Positions 23,519-35,480 of a stretch of 64,000 nucleotides of DNA are shown here, one piece after another. Source of the stretch: Aquilaria yunnanensis. Lineage: Eukaryota; Streptophyta; Magnoliopsida; Malvales; Thymelaeaceae. The position numbers and the translations under genes are program-made. The stretch spans positions 29,325,501 through 29,389,500 of the forward strand of contig CM077599.1 in assembly GCA_039654915.1 (NCBI GenBank), written 5' to 3'. The notes below the pieces were generated by a model that made no database searches, was not told where the DNA came from, and saw only the letters and a list, made by a program, of their open reading frames with translations. Each line of letters opens with the position of its first letter. Within the stretch, counting starts at the first letter, position 1.

Positions 23519-24722
23519 GCTTGTTTTATTGTTTTTGCTGTTGGTGGTACAATCACTATAATTGCTATAGAATTGTAATATATGTCCCAAGTGTGATAGA
23601 GATAGTTAAAAACTGATTTGTACATTAAAATGATTTTTCTCCTCAAAGAAACAGAAAGCAATTAGGGCCTATAACTATCCTAGTGATTAACGGATGCACA
23701 ATTGCTAGAAATATGCATCTTTGAGTAATGAGTTGACTTTTAATTGATAGAAGCTAGAAATACAGTTTTGTTGATTAATAAGTCTTATTATGCATAATAA
23801 TCATGTTAAGAACTTGGAAATGTAAAGGCATATTAAAATCTGAAGTTTAAAGACTTAAATCCAAGTTCTGCAAAACAGCTTAAAGCAGGGGTAAAAACAT
23901 TTGACTTCAAGGTTGACCTTAGGTTTTACTGCACAACTTAGGTTGAAACTTTAAAGACAAGTTACATGGAAACAAATAAACATGTAGAAGTCAGCAAATC
24001 AAAAGTCTATGCATTAAACCACATTTTTGCCTTTAAACTAGAGTCTGCAAAAACAGTAACAGTTAGTGCAAAGTACCAAAAATACATGAAAATAGAAACT
24101 TGTATTTACATGTCCAAAACCATCTATTTAAATGCAACGATTTTATGTTCTTGTAACACTTCCAAACCCACAAACACTATCTCATTAACAGTCTAAGGCA
24201 TTACTTTGAAGTTATATTCAGTACATGTACACAAAATGCCTCTAGGCTAAAAAAGACAACTTATCAGTAAAATCACCTTGCTTATAAGACAATAGTAGAG
24301 ATGGATGTCCAGGACTTGGACACACACACTAGCCCTTTAAAATAGTAACCTGGACAAATATTAAAACTCAAGTTAAATGCCAAAGCTATTAGTTCATGTT
24401 GGCATTGTTGGTCAGCAAGATTAAATTTTAGAGCATTAGGCAAATAAGATGTGAAATGGTAGAAATCCTTAGTGGAATTAGCAAAGTGCCCAATAAGGTT
24501 GTATAATTGGCTTGAAATAAGCTATTAAAAGTAGAGAGGAAAGAATACATGGTCATTTCTGTTTTTCCTCTCTTGCAAAGTGAAATAAAAAGGGGGATGA
24601 GTTTGTTATTGGAACTCAATAAGGGCTACTTAATTGTTAACCTGCAAATAAATCATAAATAAAAAGTATAGAGTAACACATAACACAACTTTGCAAATTG
24701 TTTGCGTGTTTCAGAAGCTATG

Positions 24723-25573
24723 GTTGAAGTTTCAACTCTCCAATTTATTCTTTTGTCACACCCTATGCTGCCCATACAAACTCTAAGATGAACAATAGCT
24801 ATTCTGAGCTCTCTAAGTAGGACCATAGTACCTTGGGTGCTTAGTTTATGTTTTCAGTAGCATGGGTGCTCACTATTTGCCTGAAAGGCTTGGGATCTTT
24901 CTTAGCAAACTCCCACACACAAGTCTAGGTTTTTAAAGAGATAAGAACTATTCAAGTAGGTTTAACACTTAGAACCTGAAAATGTTGCTTTCAAATTCGA
25001 AACTTTTCATAGCTACCTGCAGAGTTTCAATTGCTAGATAAAAGTCAAGTTTGGGCCCCAAGATTTAGTTTGATGGTTTGAACAAGTGTTAACTAATATT
25101 TTAAAATAAATACAAAGTTTCAGCCCAAACCTATAACTCTATTAAAAAAATCAAACTAAAAGTCAAATGAGGAAAGGTATAAACCAAACTCCAGGCTGTT
25201 ATGCTAGAGAGATAAAACATGAATGCAATATTCTGGAATCAACATAAATATGTAATTTCATCATAAACACAAGTTATATAAAACTGTATTTCCATCAAAT
25301 GTGTAGAGTTAAAACTTAAAACCAAACAACAACCATTTGTCTTTATTCCACTCCAAAAAACTACAAAATCAGTTCTAATTTCAATCATATACATAAGCTA
25401 AACTGATTCCTACTTGGTATCTAAGATACTCCATAAAAATGGGAAGTGGAGTTTAGAAACTCATATCCAAGACTTAGCTTCCCAAGCTTTTACCAAGCAG
25501 AAAGAGTCCAACTTCCTTATCAAGTAGTCTTCTAGCCAACAACAGCTATAACCACACACTTAAACGAGCTTAT
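24723..25573. other. unassigned AT-rich sequence
   Basis: No ORF, repeat match or splice pattern was recognised. It is not part of the inverted duplication. Confidence 0.5.
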
Positions 25574-25575
25574 TA

Positions 25576-25680
25576 CTCCCTCTGTTTTACAATATTTGGC
25601 CTCTATTCCTTTTTTGGCAGTTTCAAAATAATTATCCTCTTCTTATCTTTCCAAATAAAGTAACATATGTATTATTTTAT

Positions 25681-25721
<41 letters not shown>

Positions 25722-25936
25722 TTGAAAGGAGAGAAAGTTGAGAAAATTAAAGAGTAAAAGCATATAGGGCCCATTAAAAAGTACAAATGCTGGTAACTTT
25801 TTTTAGATAATTACATATACTTTATATAAAAATAAATAAACTAATATTTTTATATTAAAATAAGAAAGTTAAAAGTAGATAAGTCTTAATTGGCGTGCAT
25901 TATTCAAACAGGACAGATTTTATGAGACGGAGGGAG
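25576..25936. mobile_element. Stowaway-type MITE
   Basis: The left end is CTCCCTCTGTTTTACAATAT and the right end, as reverse complement, CTCCCTCCGTCTCATAAAAT. It is flanked by TA on both sides (25574-25575, 25937-25938), the Tc1/mariner target duplication. Length is 361 bp with no coding content. A (TA)n microsatellite lies inside at about 25687-25718. Confidence 0.85.
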
Positions 25937-26106
25937 TAGTAATTAAGCCATAAATGTGCAAATGCATTATGTGAAATGCATAATTAAGTAGAAATTTAAG
26001 TTCAACTAACCTGCAAAACAACCAGTAAAACACAGAAAACACAGCGGCTATCTTTTAACGTTTAATAACCTACAAAGATAGTAAGGGGTGAGTTTCATAA
26101 TAAAGT

Positions 26107-27351
26107 TAGGGATGGCAAAATTTGACCCGACCCGAAAACCTAACTTGACCCACCCGAACCCAAGCCTGACTTGATCTAATTTTACCAGAAAAGTCAATGA
26201 TCCAAACCCGACCTGAACCCAAATCTGATTAAAGTGAAACCCAAGAAAACCAAAGCCCAAACCTGACTTGACCCGAACCCAAAATGACCTAATGACTAAA
26301 CCTGACAAGACCCAATTTTAAATTAAATCAACATAAAATATATGATTGGGAAAGACTTTAGAAAATTTATGATTTAACATATGTCAATGGGTTTCTTTTA
26401 TTTTGTTGATCTATTTTGCGTTGTAGAGCGAACGAGTGAGAACTATGATAAACGATTAGTGATACGGTGATAAAGAGATAAGAATAATTAAGTTTTAGAA
26501 ATTATAGTACTCTTTATGTCCCATATTCTTTGAAATATTTTACTTTTTCAAATAGTTTGAATTTAATTTATTCATATTACTCCATCTGTCTCAAATTCTT
26601 TGCACTATTTATATTTTAACAGTTAGTCTATATTCTTTTATTTTCAACATTTTAATATATAAATAAAAATATTTTATACATGAATGATAAATCAAGACTT
26701 ATAGTTTTTAAATATTTTTTTTAATTTTTAATAAATAATAATATAAATAAATTCAAGTTAAATTAGTCAGAAAAGTTAAATAGAGTATAGAAAATGGGAT
26801 GGAGGGAGATTATTTGTTAGAAAAAAAAATTAAGAAAGTATATATTTAGAAACTATAGGTCTTTATTTATTATTTAATATAATAATTTTTCATTTATATA
26901 CTAAAATGTTGAAAATAAAAAATTATAAATTAATTGTTAAATAGTGAATGTTATAAAGAACTTCACACAGAGAGAGTATTTTATTAAAAGAATTATATAT
27001 TAATATATCTTCATAAATTTTATTATATTTTTTTATATCTAGATAAATTAAATTTTAATCAAAATTAAACAAAAAAATTAAATCGATTTAGCCATTTCGA
27101 CTTATGGATCAGTAAACCGACTAAACTCGACAATCAAGTTGAATATGGTCTGAGACCCTATAACTCGACTTGAATGGATCCGAACCCAAATAAACCCAAC
27201 ATGACCCAACATAAACCCGAAATCTATTCAACTCGAAATCAACCCAAACCCAAATAACCCGACCTGGACCTGAATATATGCTAACCTAATTAAACCTGAA
27301 CCTGAATGACCTAACCCAAACCTGACTCAACGCACCCAATTGTCATCTTTA
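26107..27351. mobile_element. hAT-like non-autonomous element with TCGGGT-type minisatellite arms
   Basis: The ends are TAGGGATGGCAAAATT and, on the reverse strand, TAAAGATGACAATTGGG. The 8-bp flanks AATAAAGT and AATAAGGA agree at six of eight positions. Both arms (26120-26310, 27110-27345) consist of degenerate ACCCGAACC/CCTGACC repeats. The interior is AT-rich and contains nested MITE-like segments. There is no transposase. Assignment to hAT rests on the TAGGGATGGCA end and flank length. Confidence 0.6.
26510..26985. mobile_element. nested MITE-like pair inside the hAT-like element
   Basis: An inner element runs from about ACTCCATCTGTCTCAAATTC (26579) to GAATGGGATGGAGGGAG-type text near 26813. 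An outer pair of ends (TACTCTTTATGTCCCATATTC at 26514; reverse complement of ACTTCACACAGAGAGAGTA near 26975) brackets it. The ends match the CTCCCTCYGTC Stowaway theme. Boundaries are approximate. Confidence 0.5.
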
Positions 27352-27359
27352 AATAAGGA

Positions 27360-28314
27360 TCGTATAAGATGATCTGCAAGAGCAGAGGGTGTGACATCTT
27401 TTGTTTGAATTCATAATATTGTTATGAATATTATGAGTTAATTGTGAAGTCCATATGTTCTGAATCCTAGTTACTTGGGGTTAAGGTGAGATATGATTAT
27501 GTTGATGTCATTGTTGTTGTTTTCAACATGAAAATAGCTGTACAAGGGATTCTCTTTTCTTTTGAATAAACAGATTTAATTTTTATTGCTTGTTTCTAAC
27601 CATATACATCAAGTTAGTGGTATCTCTTTAATAAACTAACTTGGTCGAAGTCCTACTAGGTCTTATACAGAAAATTTTGTAGGAATTGTGCTGGACAAGC
27701 ATACTGAACCATTACAAATCCCTTTTCACGCTCAAAAGTTTTTCACATCTTGTTTGTCAGTAGAACTGGGAGTGGAAAACCCTGTGTAGTTGCATTTTAG
27801 ACCAAGGTTTTGGGTGTTGAAGTCATTGACAATGGCTACAGATGGGCGAAATATGGATAGAAGTCTACAACGGTTAGAGGTTCAAGGTAAAAGTCTCAAT
27901 TTAATTTAAATAATAACTGGTGCTTTTGTGGCCCTGAAACATGTTTTCTACCTAGAAGAAAATGCTTATGAACAATCTAGAGCGCTTATGGTTTGTTGGC
28001 ACAATCTATGAACAAGCTAGGAAAAAATATACTAGAGAATGTTACCATTTTAACTAAAGGATGCACTTGGCATAGAACAAGTGAGGAGTTTTGATTCACA
28101 AATTGTCAAAACAAATTTTAAAGTTTCATTCGATAGGAATGACAGCCTTAGAATTGTGTTCTTCAAGTTTCACTTGATAGGAATAGCTTAGCTTTGGAAT
28201 TCTAGTTTCTATGGTATGACAAATTTTTGCTTTTGCTGCCTATAAACCTGAAGTAAAATAAAAATTCAAGAGAACAATTTCTTTTTTCCATTTAGTTATA
28301 GGGGGAACGAGTGA
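27360..28314. other. unassigned intergenic sequence
   Basis: No coding region or clear repeat was recognised. Two short similar phrases (GTTTCATTCGATAGGAATGAC and GTTTCACTTGATAGGAATAGC, near 28124 and 28167) form a small local duplication. Confidence 0.45.
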
Positions 28315-28319
28315 AGCAG

Positions 28320-28932
28320 TGATAAGCTTATATTTATTATATTTATTTCTCTCATATTTAGTATGTTTTAATATATTTTGAACCTTAAAGATATATTTTG
28401 AGTATGTTTTGTAACTTACAGCATATTTGGACTCAATTGATTAAGAATGGATTTAATTTGTCATTTTACAAGTTTAAGTTTGGTAGTACTCTTTCAAGAT
28501 TTTGACAGATTGGTGATGTTCTGGTAGAAAACTCATATCTTGAGCTATAGAGATCAGAATTAAGTGATTCTTAATTCATTGGAAAGCTAACATCTAGAGC
28601 TACAAATCACATTCAGACCATGGAACCAATTTGCACGTTAAGAGGGTCAAATTCAGCTTCAAAGTCATGATTTGAGAGTCATCGCTAGTTCATAAGTAGT
28701 TGCAGTATTTTGGGCATATCTTTGGTTGTAGATGTCTGTTTTATGTGAGTCAGGTGTCATTTTGAAACTAAGAAAGAGCTCTAAAGCTTTCATACTTTGC
28801 ATTTTGAGAAATGGTGACTGAATCAAGGTCGAATCTCAGCTTAAAGTTGCCATTACTGTTCTGGAGCATTGTTTAGGTAATTTTGTAAAAATATAGAAAG
28901 TTTAGGGAGACTTTGTAGATTTAGCACATTGA
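28320..28932 (+). repeat. 5' LTR, first piece
   Basis: Aligns with the first about 615 bp of the 3' LTR (from 38306). Homology stops after AGATTTAGCACATTGAG, where viral sequence begins. Confidence 0.85.
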
Positions 28933-28944
28933 GTATGTCCAAGC

Positions 28945-29877
28945 TACGAAGTTTGATCAACATACTCTTCCTACAACATCCAAAGAACAGTATGTCACGC
29001 TAGAGATTTCTCCTAACTTTCCTCGTCAGTGGACGGCTGAAGGATACACCCATCTCCATTTTGGTGCTGTTCGCCTTGCTCTCACCTACCATGGAAGAAA
29101 AGGATTACCAGTCACAGCTCGTCTTGCCTTTCTTGATTCCAGATATAAGAAGTACAAGCATGCTTGCATCGGCACAATTGAGACTACTCTCAACGCTGGT
29201 ACAATCCTCATGACGTTCTTCCCTAATTTCTGTATGGCTCTTCAAGACCCGCATCTCCTATCAGCCTTGAAGATCCAGATTCAGATAACTGGTGCAGAAC
29301 AATCTCCACCACTCTGGCATCTACCTTGCACTATCAGATGGCATACAGAGTCCAGAATCATGCTCTTGACTTCTCTATGCCCAACATGAATATTGATGCC
29401 CTGTATCTCTCTGTAGATACAACCCATGTTCCAAACGAGACATACGTCCCACAACAAATCCCTCGTGAGGAACTTCAACGACTGATCCCTACCTATTGGA
29501 TATCTGCTTATGAATCTCTCCACCAGCAGACTGAGCTAGTTCAGTCTAAGAAGCCCATTTTCCTTGACAGAGGAAATGGCCAGACGAAAATCTTTTTCCA
29601 AAAAGAAGAACCGTCAGAAGATACTGATGTCTTCTCCACTCCAGTAGTTCTTACCTTCATCAGAGAACCGGTCCAGCCGCTCCAAATACCTATTGATTCT
29701 TTTGACTCTAATGGTAATCTGGTCTATGCTTTTCAAGACAACAAAGGTCATACATATTTTGATGTTTGTGATTGTCCAGACTGTTACCAGTCTCTCTACG
29801 ATGATGAAGGAGAAACTACCAAGAAGATGAAGAAAAAGAAATCCAAAAATAAATCCTCTCAGCATCTTCTCTAGCAA
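28945..29877 (+). pseudogene. EPRV movement-protein region of ORF1 (broken)
   Basis: The first frame, read from the insertion edge to about 29325, carries a movement-protein-like core (for example GYTHLHFGAVRLALTYHG). A frameshift near 29325 leads into the next frame, which continues open to the TAG at 29872-29874. The N-terminus is missing because the viral DNA was joined to the LTR inside this gene. In Caulimoviridae this protein opens plasmodesmata for cell-to-cell spread. The assignment rests on order and resemblance to the 30K family. Confidence 0.65.
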
Positions 29878-29907
29878 CTGTATGACAAAGGTGATCCCGA
29901 AGTTGGA

Positions 29908-32698
29908 TTGCTCGGTGAACCCTTTGGCAAGTATGACTATTACGTCCTCTACTCCCAGAAGGAAGAAACCATGGATGACATCTTCACAACTCCTGCAGAA
30001 CCATTTGAACTCCCACCCCCATCACCAGAAATTATGAAGCCATGCCATCCTTATTACAAAAAGGCGATCAAACAACTCAGGAAGGAACATCCTCCTTGTT
30101 TCATCCCTGAAGTTAATGTGTTTGAAAACACGCCTGAAGATTTTCTCCCACTTGCATTCAATGATCCTTCTACTTCAACAAAGTATGCTTGGAAGGTTCC
30201 CTAACCTTTAACGGTTGATTCAGAAAGAAGACGAAGGGAAACTTCAGCTGCTGAGCAAGTCCTCAATTGGCAATCTGAGAACATGGTGTCTCAGAACAAA
30301 GTCCTCAGCAGAATTGAGCACAACCAAGTCCGCCTGGAGCAAAAGATGGATTAAATGACCATTGATCCATTAAAACAGTGTCAGCAATGGATCAACTACC
30401 TCCACCAGGAGATTCTTGGCCTCATAGCCCGTCATGAAAACTCTACGGCCCAAGAACAGGAGATCCAGCATTTGAAGGAACAACTCAGACACCTTCAGGC
30501 CCAACAACAGCAGGCCAGGTATCCTGAATCCTTTTCTTCTATATTCCAAACAGCTGACCCATTTCAACCTTCTCCAACTCCGGTTTACCAACCGCCTCCT
30601 CCTTCCCGAAATATCTTTAAGCCTATTCCTGCTCTTATTTCTAAACTAGCCTATCAGCCTCCAAGGCCTCAACCTTCATGGCCCAGTACTCCTACCTGGT
30701 CCAGTTATACTCCAGCCCAAATTCCTCAACTGTTTCCAGACAGAAAACAAAAAGGCCCTGCTTACCCTCAAAAGCCCATAAAGATCCAAGAGCCTTCTCA
30801 TCAGACGTGGATGGTCCAATCCAATCCTATTATTGGATTCCTTGGCCAACAGATCCAACAACCTAGCACGCCTGCTGTCTATGTTGCCCTAGAAAACTTG
30901 AGCTCCACTTCTTCAAGTGACTATGAAGAAGATGATACATTCTCAATTTCTTCCTCTGAAGCCTAAGTTTATATGGCCCAAGGAGCTACTAGTCATGCCC
31001 AACCAGCTGAATCTACAACAACAGATGCTGGAACCTAACAAGCTCCGCCTCAACCTCAACAACAACCTCCTCCGGCTCCTCCGCCTCTGGCTCCTCCACT
31101 AGGACCACCACCTGGTCCTCCTCAGCAACCCTATGTTCACATGGATGAAGATCCTCAGCTTGTGAACATTGACCCTGTTTGGCATCCTCCCTCGGTGAAT
31201 GTTACTCTCTCTTTTGAAGGGATTCCAACAGCAAAATGGCATGAGAAATTCCTTGAATTTCATGCCTGGTATCTTACGCAACTCCAGAAAGAAGGTGCTA
31301 CCCATCTGAAAGTCAATTGTGCCTTTATAGCTGGAATGTCTGGAATCCTCAAACATTGGTTTATGAGTATTGGAGAATACCGCCAGCTCGAGTTAGCTCA
31401 GACCCCGACAACGACAAAATTCATCTTCAAGCTATACCGAGAATTCGTTGGTGAACCTGAAGCTCTTCTTGATGTAGCCAGAGAAGAATTCTTCAAAATG
31501 ACGTGCTGTTCCTACAACCGCAAAGATCTGGAAAAACACTATGAAAAGTATGCTTAAGCGTTTATACACCATTTGCATAGGTTATGAAGCTGACAACAAC
31601 CTGAAGCAGGCATACTTAAATTCTATGCCAGAAACAATTGGCCAGGAAGCTCTCCGCATCATACAACAAAGTGGACAAGCTCTTAAAGATTACTCTTTTG
31701 GCAAGCTCCACCAAGTTCTCATGATGGCTCTTAGGAAGCTGTGCAATACTCACTCCTTCTTCAAGGATTTCAACCAGTCTCAAAATCTGTTTGATAAAGC
31801 CTGCCAGTAACCTGAGTTGACAATCAAGTGCAAAGACAAAGGCACTTGCAGCTGCAGTACCCATCGGAAGAAGCACCATCGACGTAGAGTCTATTCTTCT
31901 GATCGCCCCCGACGATTCAGAAGAAAAAAGAAAAGGTTCTTCGGATACAAGAAAAACAGCGGCAAATTCAAACGCTGCTTTATTTGTCGCCAACCAGGGC
32001 ACTTTGCCAAAGATTGTCCTAAGAAGACCAACAAGTCTAAAAAGAGAATGGCGCACACTATTTCCCCGGTCACTGGTGCTGATCTATCCAATGACAACAT
32101 GGAGTCCATTTTCTCTGAGACAGAAGATGAGGCATCTGCCCTCTTTACCATTGAAGCCTACTCCTCAGAGTCTGATTTTGAACCAGAGCAAGCTTCAATC
32201 TATATGATGCAGATATCTCCGATGCAGTCCTCTCTCTTTGCTGCTCAAATCATTCCCCAAGCCAAGATCAAAATTCTCCTGGATAAATACGCAAAGCCAA
32301 TCCCCGTGATTGCCTTATTTAATACTGGTGCCACCAACACCATTGTCAATCCTTCCCTCATTCCAGACAGAATGTGGCGACCCTATAATGAAAGATTCAG
32401 AGCTGGAAACGGTGCCTTCTACGTCACCCAGATAAGCAAACCTATTCGAATCAAATTCTCTCCTACAAAGTACGTAGTTACTACTGTATTTGGTTATAAC
32501 CATGGCAGAGATATGATTCTTGGGTTTGACATTATCAAAAAGTTATCAGTTCAAAGGTGGACTGATAAAGGTCTGCAACTACATCAGTTTTTCCTTCCTT
32601 GGACACCTACTCCACGACTCTACTCAACTGAAGGAGAAGCTCTCTCAGCAAGTCAGATCCAATCTGAAAGTGACCCAATATATGGATCCATCTTGTAG
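29908..32698 (+). pseudogene. EPRV ORF1 middle part: linker, coat protein, zinc knuckle (broken)
   Basis: Open pieces at 29908-30204, 30355-30966, 31141-31810 (with a frameshift near 31550) and 31817-32698 line up as one former polyprotein. A Pro/Gln-rich linker covers about 30540-31140. The coat-protein zinc knuckle CFICRQPGHFAKDC (CX2CX4HX4C) is near 31975-32020, preceded by a very basic stretch and followed by an acidic Ser-rich stretch. Several breaks are TAA or TAG where CAA or CAG is the simplest ancestor. Confidence 0.78.
32270..32640 (+). pseudogene. EPRV aspartic protease with mutated active site
   Basis: The motif reads ALFNTGATNTIVNPS. The catalytic Asp of the usual D-T/S-G-A motif is Asn, from AAT at 32321-32323, a single G-to-A change. 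A flap-like region and the second motif MILGFDIIKKL follow near 32514-32545. Even without the stops this protease would be inactive. Confidence 0.75.
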
Positions 32699-32699
32699 T

Positions 32700-34130
32700 C
32701 CATTATCCAACAATCCTGTGCTGAGTCACATCCTGAGTTCGAACAGAAGCATCCTCTTCCCCTTTGGAAGAATCCCAAGTTCTTCATCGAAATTCCATTC
32801 AAGAAGAATGAGGATGTCAACCCAACAAAGGCTACTCATTTGGGAATGAGCCCAGAGGAGAAAAGATGGCGATCCAAGAATTGCAAGAGCTTAAGGCCCA
32901 AAATCTCATTGAGCCCACAACCTCTTCGTGGGCCTACTAGGCCTTTTACGTCAACAAGCATTCAGAACAAAAAAGAAAGAAGCCCAGACTTGTCATCGAC
33001 TACAAGCCTCTGAATGAGTTCATTGCTGACGTCAAGTTTCCATTACCACAGAAAAACACTCTCTTTGCCAACCTGACGAATGCCTAGGTCTTCTCCAAGT
33101 TCGACCTGAAATCAGGCTTTTGGCAATTGTCAATCTCTCCTCTAGACAAATACAAAACCGCCTTCTGTATCCCAGACCACCATTACCAATGGACGGTGCT
33201 TCCTTTTGGTCTAAAGACGACACCTTCATTGTTCTAGAAGGCCATGATCCAAATCTTCGAGCCCATACTGTAGTTTGCCCTTGTTTATATTGACGATATT
33301 TTATTATTTTCTCCTTGTATAGGTACCCATTTGAAGTTATTAGCTCAGTTTGCCCAGATAGTCAAAGATAATGGCGTAATGCTCTCCTAGATCAAAATGG
33401 TCCTTGGTTAGACATCCATTGAATTCCTTGGAGTTCAAATCAAAGATAGCAAGTACCATCCACAGCCACATATCGCCACCAAGATCATGAACTTCCCGGA
33501 CGATAATCTCACGAGAAGACAAGTCCAGCAAATTCTCGGCCTTGTCAACTACATCTGCGAGTTCATCCCGAAGTTGTCCTCCATTCTCCATCCTTTACAC
33601 GTGTACCTCAGAAAGACCTCTCCGCCCTGGTCCGACCTGCACCAACGAGCTATCCTCAAGCTTAAAGAAGTGGTTCAGAATTTGCCACCTCTCAAGATTC
33701 CCGACAAAGGCAAAAGGATACTCCAGATAGACGCCTCAGACGAGTATTGGGGAGTGGTCCTCCTTGAAGAATCCAATGGTACCCGACACGTGTGCTGCTA
33801 CAACAGTGGAGAATTCAAAGAGTCAGAGAAGCACTACCACTCCACTTACAAAGAAATCTTGGCTGTCAAACATGGGATTGAAAAGTTCCATTCCACCCCA
33901 TTGGTCACCACTTCCTTGTAGAGATGGACATGTCAGCATTCCCCCGTATGCTGAACTACAGGCAGAAACAACTTCCAAATGCTCTGCTGCTCTGCTGGCA
34001 ACAATGGTTCATCCGCTTTAGCTTTGACGTTAAGCATATAAAGGGTACCTCCAACACCCTTGCCGATATCCTGAGCAGACCTTCAAAATCATTCCTCAAA
34101 CCACCAAACCCTCCCAAACCAAAAATCTAA
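32700..34130 (+). pseudogene. EPRV reverse transcriptase and RNase H (broken)
   Basis: RT blocks include KKPRLVIDYKPLNEF near 32975, FSKFDLKSGFWQL near 33095, YQWTVLPFGLK near 33187 and the catalytic LVYIDDILLFS (YIDD at 33286-33297). Stops fall at 33086, 33234, 33271, 33390 and 33410, all TAG. RNase H begins near 33710 (ILQIDASDEYWG), with KHYHSTYKEILAVKH near 33830. The final part (GTSNTLADILSRP) ends near 34130. In the family this enzyme copies pregenomic RNA into DNA using a tRNA primer. Confidence 0.88.
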
Positions 34131-34149
34131 AATTGCTTCCTCCTCCTCT

Positions 34150-35285
34150 TCCAATCCCCCAGTCTTTAACAAGGATAGAAATCTCCCAGTTGATGTTGAA
34201 TGGTATGAACCTCAGTCATTCACCTTCACCCAGAGACATCGAGTTTTTCACTATCATGTCTCTCTCATTGAGAGGTATGGTTTTGATGACTGCCCTGTTA
34301 AACTTGTTGGGATTCATCCCCAGTATCCCCTCGCTCATCTTTTCTCTATCCCAGATGTTTTCACCTTTCCACCATTAGTCCTCTGTTTCTTCTGGTACCT
34401 ATGCTCTGTTCATACCATAGGTATTATTTTTAATATTCCTTAGCTTCACCAGCTCATATCCTACTCGAGAAACTTCCATTCAGACTTCTCTTCTGACCTC
34501 CCTGTTTTTCTCTCCTGGTTCGATCCCATCTGTACATGGATCGATAACCTTCACCAGTCCTATAAAGCCCTTAATCCTGCTATCCCTGACCGCCGTATAA
34601 GCTATCAGTTAAATAATATTTCTCCCGCCAATTCCTCTATGCATTTTGGAGTTGGTCATGTTATTTATTTCTTTCATAGGCCTATTACCTTTACTAAATC
34701 TTCCTCCGGCCTAAATTTCTTCCCTACTCCCTCTTACCACCACTATAAAAACCTAGATTTCAACCTAGCTCGGGTTCCATGGCAACGCCCTGCTGATTAT
34801 CGTGCTTTCCTCCGTGAAGCTTATCAGTACAACCATTCTCTATTCTACATGGAAGTTTGGCCTCATGACACACCAGAATGGCCATCTTATCCTATGGACT
34901 ATCAAGAAATGATCCATGAAGCTCTCTAGTATTTCGCTGATCTTCAATCTCTTCACCGTGCCAAAGAAAGAAGAGAAAGAGCCGAAGCTTTTTAAAAGGC
35001 TTTTGATCAGATTAACTGTCCTGCTCCAGCATCTTCTTCCCCTCTTACCATTGAAGAAAACAAAGATCTTCCATTGGCCCAGACCGCCGAACACCTTATT
35101 ATGCCTGACTGTGGTTGCGGATTCATTTGCATTCACTGGAAATGCCTCAATAGTCCAGATCCTGATGATCCGTCCATGGATGACCCATGTATCGATGACC
35201 CGTATTTTTGGTGCGAAAGGCAAGCTCAAAGTGACTCAGAAGATTCAAATCACAACTGGCCACTTGACCCATATGCCTTTCTTTA
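34150..35285 (+). pseudogene. EPRV downstream ORF2 of unknown function (broken)
   Basis: Reading resumes near 34180 (FNKDRNLPVDVEWYEPQ) and can be followed through several frame changes to a TAA near 35284. Stops include TAG at about 34377 and 34927 and TAA near 34995. A short CGCGFICIHWKCL motif at about 35110-35148 is the only metal-binding-like feature. Florendoviruses carry a second ORF of unknown role in this position, which is why this is kept as viral. No function is assigned. Confidence 0.55.
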
Positions 35286-35395
35286 ACCTGCTTTCAGAGA
35301 CAAAAATTAGTGCCTTACAGCTAGCATAATAGTGCGTGTAATAATAAGATTCCCAGATAGTGGTCTGTCACTACCAGACTAGTATTATTAGTTTA

Positions 35396-35480
35396 TGACA
35401 TAAGCTGTTACGTCACTTTGTTTGTCTGTTTTCTCCTTCCTCCGCCTATATAAGAAGGCCTTAGTTCTCTTGTAAATCAT
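35396..35480 (+). promoter_or_regulatory. pararetroviral promoter: as-1-like element and TATA box
   Basis: TGACATAAGCTGTTACGTCA (35396-35415) holds two TGACG-like motifs in the spacing typical of as-1 elements of Caulimoviridae promoters. TATATAAG follows at 35447-35454, about 30 bp after a CT-rich stretch. A transcript would start near 35480 and run into the viral leader. The sequence looks less decayed than the genes, but activity is not known. Confidence 0.7.

Larger units (their letters stand above)
20250..24722 (+). repeat. inverted duplication, copy 1 (carries a solo LTR)
   Basis: About 20250-20460 and 23524-24722 match, as reverse complement, 44885-44650 and 43470-42330. Diagnostic shared text includes CCTTGGTCTAGGTG near 20280 and the TTATGCATAATAA stretch near 23790. 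The solo LTR 20882-23518 interrupts this copy only. The middle parts of the two copies differ, and copy 2 alone keeps an SRD2-like exon. Confidence 0.75.
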
